From Ophiothrix spiculata (taxonomy: Eukaryota; Echinodermata; Ophiuroidea; Amphilepidida; Ophiotrichidae): DNA of 26,244 nt. Below, in pieces: positions 20,591-26,244 of the stretch (position 1 is its first letter; every line of letters begins with the position of its first letter). The stretch is from assembly GCA_000969725.1 (NCBI GenBank), contig JXSR01S018191.1. The stretch is one strand, 5' to 3'. The notes beneath the pieces are model-generated. The model searched no databases, was not told the DNA's origin, and saw only the letters and a program-made list of their open reading frames with translations. The translations under genes and the position numbers were made by a program.

Positions 20591-22112
20591 CAGAATTGAA
20601 TGAAGTTAAATGTTATATATTTTATTTACTTAAAATAAATACAAATCGAGTAGATTTTTTTCTTTTGCAAAACTTTTATTTAAAAAAATCGGTTATAATG
20701 TTAAACATGTTTACGCATTGCAACAAAATATCAAATCCAATTTCAATAATGATGGATGCGATTTCTGACATTATCTTCCTGACTTTTATCCATACCATAA
20801 TCTCATCAACTAATCATGATATTATCAGTCACATAAATGATAATCTGAACATAAAACTGTCCTTAAACATAAATGTCAAAGGCTCTCTTTTATGAAAAGT
20901 TTCAAGTTTAATGATATTCTTTGTTACAAGTTATAAATGACATTAAAATGACATACATTAGTTAATAGTATAAAGGGGTGTTTGTGTTATAATCGGTATG
21001 CTCAACAAATGCCTTCAACTTTTCTTTTCTAGGTTGTACTGGTAGTATGATCAGTTCTTTATAACCGAGATTTTCATTTGGCCTTGAGAATTACTTTCCA
21101 AATTTACCTGCTTTATACGGATTAATACCAAAATAATAGTCTCCTTTTCTAGCAATAACAGATTACCAAATTCCAAAAAAATGTCACTAATATAAAAACA
21201 AGATTTTACTGCCTCAATATGAAAACTATTTCATTATTTTATTAACGGTAATGCAGTAAAGATTGAAAAGTTAACAATGTGTTTGTTCTGGTATTTGCAG
21301 ACCGCCTTTTTGTGAAATCCGTACAAAACAGTATAAGCGTTCATAACTTTTTGCATCTGTGCGGTTCTTTTATACTATATATCCTTTAAAATACGTTTTA
21401 AATCATCATTTTATAACTGAATATCACTTTTGCTATCATCAATTATTTCACTAAATTTCATGAATTATTTGCATCAAAATAATTTTGTGTTAACATACAA
21501 GGGGTGTTTGTTAAAATCGTGGTCTGAGGTAGGGAGAGGTAAGCTCTGCAAATTGTATTTATACGTATGGTAAGTAGTTCAACTTAATATATGAAAATTT
21601 CGAAAGATTCAAGATTTCGAAAAGCCACGAACTTTTTAAACATATGCTCGTATCCTTGGTAGATAAATATTTTTATCATGTTTATAGGGCGACCTTTAAT
21701 TTCTTTAACGTCGTGTCACAATATGTGTTTTAATTGACCATCTACGGGATCTTTGATAACATTAAGACACTATCTTGTATCTAACCTGAAAGCATTTTTG
21801 ACATCGATCTTTTCTACATCAGATGTTTTTAATGAGTCATGTTGCAACAGGTTTTTCGTCATCAAAACACCGCAATTTCTGTCTTTTTTTTATATACTCC
21901 GGTATAGCAAACATATCATCTAGTATAGCACCATTTGATCTTTTTCTTTAGCCAATTCATTTTATGCCCTTACTTATCGAAACTCGAGGAAGATATAATT
22001 AGTTACCAACTTCTCCGTTCTCTGTAATAAGTGGATTACTAACAAATTTACAATTTGCTATTGTGAAGGAGTGTACTAAAACCGATATAGTTTATGTCGA
22101 CATAAATATCGA
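20591..22112. other. AT-rich stretch without confident genes
   Basis: Two short minus-strand open stretches stand out. The first, 20965-21090, is 42 codons and contains NLGYKELIILPVQPRKEKLK. The second, 21483-21545, follows an acceptor-like ATACAATTTGCAG. They share a ~25-bp block (AAGGGGTGTTTGT...), but in different reading frames, which argues against a shared coding origin. Nothing else is recognised. Confidence 0.35.
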
Positions 22113-22250
22113 TATCAATCAATCATCAATCAATCAATCAATCAATTGTATTTATTTCCATCAACACAAATAAAATTAACATAAAAAACAAACGGATGGA
22201 GGAGATGCAACAAGAAGCAAAAATTCTGTCGATTGTTGCACCTCCTTTAC
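22113..22250 (-). mobile_element. Probable CR1/L2-like LINE 3' tail
   Basis: On the minus strand: a hairpin (GGAGGTGCAACAATCG ... TTGTTGCATCTCCTCC, 22198-22248), an AT-rich spacer, GGAAATAAATACAATTG, and then a run of GATT units (about 22114-22147). A 3' stem-loop followed by a short tandem-repeat tail instead of poly(A) is typical of CR1/L2-type non-LTR elements and of SINEs that use their machinery. No coding part is attached, as in a 5'-truncated insertion. Confidence 0.6.
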
Positions 22251-22822
22251 AAACAGAAGACAATAAAAGCAAAAACTACACAAAGTAATAGTAAAACAAG
22301 AAGTACAGAATATTCTCAGATCAAGAACTTGATAAAACCTGTGCTCCATTCTGTAATGTGTATTTACAAGGCTATTTGCCTGTGCAATATGCTAACTGTT
22401 GTTAACAAATTAGATTTTCCCAGATTCAATGACATACCAGCGTATTGTATCAACTACGTAACCTTAATCGTAAAGTAGTGTTAATAAAGATTGCTGGTTT
22501 TTACATCATAAATGTGAAGGAAATACTGTGAAAGTATAGAATTCCACAACTGCATCTCATATATATGATAGGATTTAGTCAAAATTTAGCATTTTATTTT
22601 TGAAACTTAAGCAGTATAATTAATATTCGAAGTAATAAATGTTCGTGGACAATTTGAACATTTGCATTTAAGCTTCACCACTGCTTTTCCAAAAAGGCTT
22701 GAATAGTTTTTCATGTTTGTTACATCATTTATGTGATAAGTGTTTGTTTGAGAGCAACCCGATTTTACGACCAATCTGGGCAGTTCGATTGTTAACTTTA
22801 ATGTTACAGAGATATATTGTTC

Positions 22823-22915
22823 GGAAAAGTAGGTTTGTCTGTAGCTTCCCCCTTGGGCAAATGTGGGTATATCAATGATTTACCGAAACAACACCATTTG
22901 TCTGTGCCATAATGT
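22823..22915 (-). repeat. Dispersed ~95-bp repeat, copy 2
   Basis: Partner of 19857-19955, in the same orientation. A stop-free minus-strand stretch of about 88 codons overlaps it (to about 22607). It has no start or domain and a length not far from chance in this composition. Confidence 0.55.
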
Positions 22916-24557
22916 TGAAATTATGGTCAGACAAGGGAGATTGTGATTAATAATGCAGCATAAACTCAGCTAAGAAAATAAAAGAAGCTATTAATTTATC
23001 TGTTTTCATCAGGTTCATATTATGTGGTTAAAAAGCAGGACAAGTGAAACCAGCATTGTTAGTAGATTGAGTTTGATGGTGTTACAATAAAAGATGTTTG
23101 TGGCCAAGCGTTGCAATTTGTATTAATATAAATGTAGTTCAGCTTAATTTAGTAAGTTTCAAATTATATGCATGTAGTATCTGCTTTCGTTTTTTATTAT
23201 CATAAACTTGAACTTTAAAGTTAGTCAGTGGCGCAACCAAACAGTTTTTGGAGGGGGGGGGGATCCCCTTCCCGAGTTTAAAGAGTTGGTATTTTACTTG
23301 GAAAATTCATCAAGATGCAGGATTGTATCTTTTGGAATCCTGTACCTCATTCAGAAAATTGGGGAAATAACAAAACATAAAACAAACACGTTAACCTTAA
23401 AAACTCTCTTCCATGTGCAATAACCAACGAATTAAGAAAAGAGCAGGTGTCAACATTTGAGTAAGAATACTCCTTCTTTAGCATGAAAAGAATTAGGCTG
23501 CAGATTTCAAAAATGTCAGGGAGGATATGGATGCGAGAGTTTTTGATCTCATTATATTTTTTAATCAACTTTTAGTACTCCAGTCTAAAGTTTAAGAAAC
23601 CTCTTACAGGCTAGTTTAACGTTTCTGTAAAAAATAGAAATAAAATTAAGAATTAGATAAAAATACACCCCTCGTATTTTCTCTTTCTAGACTACTCTAA
23701 TGAGATGTGTTTCAGCTTTTAACCAGGTTTCTCAACATTTTGCTGTAACATTGAAAATTTCCTTTTTGTTTTAAATTATGATTACTTTACAGACTTCATC
23801 AATAAAACAAATAGAAATCATCAAATATGTTGCTGAGAATTTATAACTTGCTTGTTTAGAAAAGAGAGAAGTTAGACCGTTGATTTCCCTAAAGAGTATT
23901 TCACTATCTTTATAATGCAAATAAAAGGGAAATATTTGGCAGTTACATCTCAATTCCATTAGTTGGAGAAACATTTTAAGTGAAAAAAATAATAGACATA
24001 AATGAAAACGTACAGGATGTCCACTATGTTATATATATTTATCAATTGTTGAGGTAGATTGCTTATTATCCTCTTACTTTGAGATTGATGTAAGATACTC
24101 TAATGGGGTATCTGCACTTATAATGAGGAGAGAGAACAGGATTAAGGCATACATTAGTCATCATCAACATTTAAAAACATTAAATTTAAATGAATATTTT
24201 CTCTGATAGATTCCAAAACAAATAATCCTCTATTTTCAAGAAACAAAAATATATCACTCTCTGATCTAAAGATATGTTTTCTCCTAATATTCAAACTTTC
24301 TGCTCGAAGTATTCAAATAAAACAATAAAACGGAAACGGAATAAAATTAAAGGAAATGAAAACAGGAAATGCACTCAACAATAGTGTCTGAAAGGGTGTC
24401 AAATTGTTGATGTTGACTTCTCTTCATTTTATATAAACAAAATGTGTAACTATTAAATATTTTGTATAAAATGAAAGTTGCATTCTTCTTTTGTAAGTAG
24501 AATGCTCGATCCATTAGGAGAGCATATAATACACATAAAGAAGAAGCTTATGTTATT
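22916..24557. other. No confident genes; one GGCGCAACC/G-run fragment
   Basis: CAGTGGCGCAACCAAACAGT followed by a run of about ten Gs (23226-23262) resembles the ends of common invertebrate interspersed repeats, but no inverted partner is visible. A small hairpin (TTCATTTTATATAAAC ... TTTTGTATAAAATGAA) lies at about 24423-24475. The remainder is unrecognised AT-rich sequence. Confidence 0.4.
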
Positions 24558-24983
24558 ACTATACCTCATAAATATTTATTAGGAAACCACGAAATACAAT
24601 TGGTCAGTTAAAGCTGATGCGCATGACAGCATTATGCCTACTTCCCCAAGTGCGCGTAAAGCCCACGCAGGGAAACAATTGAGAAACTATCGCACCCCCT
24701 GTAATCACACATATCACTTCTCAGTTGTAAATTATACGGTGATCGAGAAGAATTGACTTTTTTTGGTGATTTTTTGATGTATCAATATCAAATTTTAGTA
24801 AAATATTTATGAGGTATAGTAAAACAAATACAACAGGTTTATTTCAATAAGTATTGAAAATTCCTGATCCCTCGGTGTTGGATGCGTGTGACTAGTTCCC
24901 TCCGCTTCGCGTCGGGAAGTAGTCACTCGCATCCAACACCTCGGGATTAGTAATTTTCACTATACTTCCCTCGATACCATGTT
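24558..24983 (+). repeat. Double-hairpin tandem unit 1
   Basis: Hairpin one is formed by ACTATACCTCATAAATATTT (24558-24577) and its perfect inverse AAATATTTATGAGGTATAGT (24801-24820). Hairpin two (about 24849-24967) has arms GTATTGAAAATTCCTGAT-CCCTCG-GTGTTGGATGCG and their inverse, around a GC-rich centre CCGCTTCGCGTCGGG. GC content in the second hairpin is much higher than the surroundings. The unit is followed directly by unit 2. Confidence 0.88.
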
Positions 24984-25383
24984 ACTATACCTCATAAATA
25001 TTTATTAGGCAATCCTGAAATATAATTGGACAGTTCAATCTGATTCGCGTGACAGCATTTTGCCTACTTCCCCGATTGTGCGTAACGCCCACGCAGGGAA
25101 AAAATGAAAAACTATCGCACCCCTCGGTTATCAATTGGAAATGATACGGTGACCTAGAATAAACATTTTAGGTGATTTTTTATTTTGCTTATACTACGTT
25201 CAGTGAAATATTTAAGAGGTATAGTAAAACACAACATGGATTATTTCGGGAAGTATTGAAAATTCCTGATCCCTCGTTGTTGGATACGTGTGACGACTTC
25301 AATCCGCTTCGCGTCGGGAAATAGTCACACGCATCCAACACCTCTGGATCAGTAATTTTCACTACTTCCCTCAATACCATGTT
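24984..25383 (+). repeat. Double-hairpin tandem unit 2
   Basis: Repeats unit 1 with more divergence: ACTATACCTCATAAATATTT (24984-25003) pairs with 25206-25225 (one mismatch), and the second hairpin (about 25250-25373) keeps the GTTGGATACGTGTGAC / GTCACACGCATCCAAC arms and the CCGCTTCGCGTCGGG centre. Both units contain GCCCACGCAGGGAAA and TATCGCACCCC in the loop of hairpin one. The ORF on the minus strand through this unit is not preserved in unit 1. Confidence 0.88.
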
Positions 25384-25613
25384 GTATTTGTGTATTGTAT
25401 TTATATACTCCAATCTAGCGAAACAGTCTATTGTAATCATGGAGTAACTTAGTTTAAATTTCTTCTTCATATGAATATTTTGTATATAACCTCTGGTCAT
25501 TTTCACTTTTTCAAATATTTACAAAAACCATGTTTTAAGGATTAAAATGACACCTCATTGAAACTTCATCCGTCTTCTAGAATTCGAGTTATGATCCAGT
25601 AAAGGTTGTGATC

Positions 25614-25868
25614 AAGCTCGTAGCCAGGATTTTTTCAAGGGGTGCGGATTTTGAAAAAAAAGGACCTTTTGGAGGACAAAATATCTTATTGGTCGACCCT
25701 AAACTAATTTGAGTGGTTTTGACAAAGTGACAAGCAAAGAAAAAAGGTTTTCAGTAGTCTTACAAGCATTTTGTGTAGTATTTTATAAAGAACCGACCTA
25801 CATTCACGTGTTTTGGTGGACATTTTATAGGAAATTGTTGTACACTGTCAAATTTAGGATGAGGGGGA
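25614..25868. mobile_element. GTAGCCAGG interspersed element, copy 2, right end missing
   Basis: AAGCTCGTAGCCAGGATTTT, TGGTCGACCCTAAACTAATT and TTTTGTGTAGTATTTTATAA match 17251-17470 in order and orientation. Similarity fades around GGATGAGGGGGACGC (about 25857-25871). The C-run and CTGGCTACGGGC terminus seen at 17563 do not follow; instead the 17-mer array starts at 25901. A 111-codon open frame that crosses the junction (25709-26044) is a by-product of the repeats. Confidence 0.72.
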
Positions 25869-25900
25869 CGCTTATGGCAAGCCAAACAGGTAAAATATCC

Positions 25901-26244
25901 GATAAACTGGGTTTATCGCCGATAAACCCAGTTTTTCGATCGAAAAACTGGATTTATCAACTGAAAAACTGGGTTTATCGAGAAAAACTTAGTTTATCAA
26001 GTGATAAACCCAGTTTATCGATAAACTGGGTTTTTCAATTTTGAAAAACTTAGTTTTTCGACTGATAAACCCAGTTTATCGATACTCTAGGTTTTTCAGG
26101 TGAAAAACTGGGTTTATCGAAAAACTGGGTTTATCTAGAAAAACTAGGTTTATCAACCGATAAAATGAGTTTATCGATAAACTGGGTTTACCACTTTTGA
26201 AAAACCCAGTTTTTCAAGTGATAAACCCAGTTTATCGATAAACT
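25901..26244. repeat. Array of near-palindromic 17-mers, continues past window end
   Basis: Seventeen complete units and one cut by the window end. Each has the form GA(T/A)AAA + 5-bp core + TTT(A/T)TC, with core CTGGG or its inverse CCCAG in most units (for example 25901-25917 GATAAACTGGGTTTATC and 26003-26019 GATAAACCCAGTTTATC). Unit starts are 25901, 25921, 25942, 25963, 25982, 26003, 26020, 26043, 26064, 26081, 26102, 26119, 26138, 26159, 26176, 26199, 26220 and 26237. Spacers are 0-6 bp, mostly 0 or 4, giving steps of 17 or 21. No coding role. Inverted units allow extensive cruciform or hairpin folding. Confidence 0.93.

Noticed and set aside
22607..22878. About 88 stop-free codons on the minus strand
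   Set aside because: No start, no domain and no splice context; length is near what chance allows over 52 kb of both strands.
25709..26044. 111-codon plus-strand frame
   Set aside because: It spans the junction of an interspersed element and the 17-mer array; the repetitive C-terminus is only the array translated.
25901..26244. CRISPR-like array
   Set aside because: Spacers are 0-6 bp, the units are palindromic and variable, and the context is an animal genome.

Overview
The window looks like intergenic or intronic DNA from an animal nuclear genome, most likely a marine invertebrate. It is AT-rich (about two thirds A+T by eye). It has no bacterial-type gene packing, no intact long reading frame, and is full of non-autonomous DNA transposons, fold-back elements, tandem duplications and decayed non-LTR retrotransposon pieces. 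The exact phylum cannot be read from the sequence. I found no intact protein-coding gene, no rRNA and no tRNA. A few short exon-like segments are listed at low confidence.

Layout. Positions 1-278 repeat at 5455-5737. A segment of several kilobases (about 279-4345, copy A) is repeated in the same orientation at about 9686-12860 (copy B). Comparing the copies gives natural empty sites for three different elements that duplicated a TA dinucleotide: 1200-2183 and 2544-2809 in copy A only, and a 240-bp near-perfect palindrome at 12580-12819 in copy B only. Between the copies lie an exon-like segment (6091-6203), a 437-bp inverted-repeat element (6516-6952), a mariner-like non-autonomous element with no transposase (7370-8326), and the decayed C-terminus of a LINE reverse transcriptase on the minus strand (8335-8697).

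From 12.8 to 18.6 kb the window is nearly continuous repeat: a GAACA-rich duplicated repeat, two fold-back elements, a 347-bp tandem duplication, a second copy of the 6.5-kb element in the opposite orientation, an element ending in GCCCGTAGCCAG, and a 604-bp element with 30-bp terminal inverted repeats. From 18.6 to 24.5 kb it is mostly unannotatable AT-rich sequence. That stretch holds two short exon-like segments, a pentanucleotide microsatellite, a ~95-bp dispersed repeat present twice, and a probable CR1/L2-like LINE 3' tail on the minus strand.

The last 1.7 kb holds the most unusual structures. Two tandem ~400-bp units (24558-25383) are each built from two hairpins. After them comes a second GTAGCCAGG element whose right end is replaced by an array of at least 17 near-palindromic 17-mers (GATAAA/GAAAAA + 5-bp core + TTTATC/TTTTTC). 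The array runs off the window end at 26244. It is the best candidate here for an undescribed repeat system.
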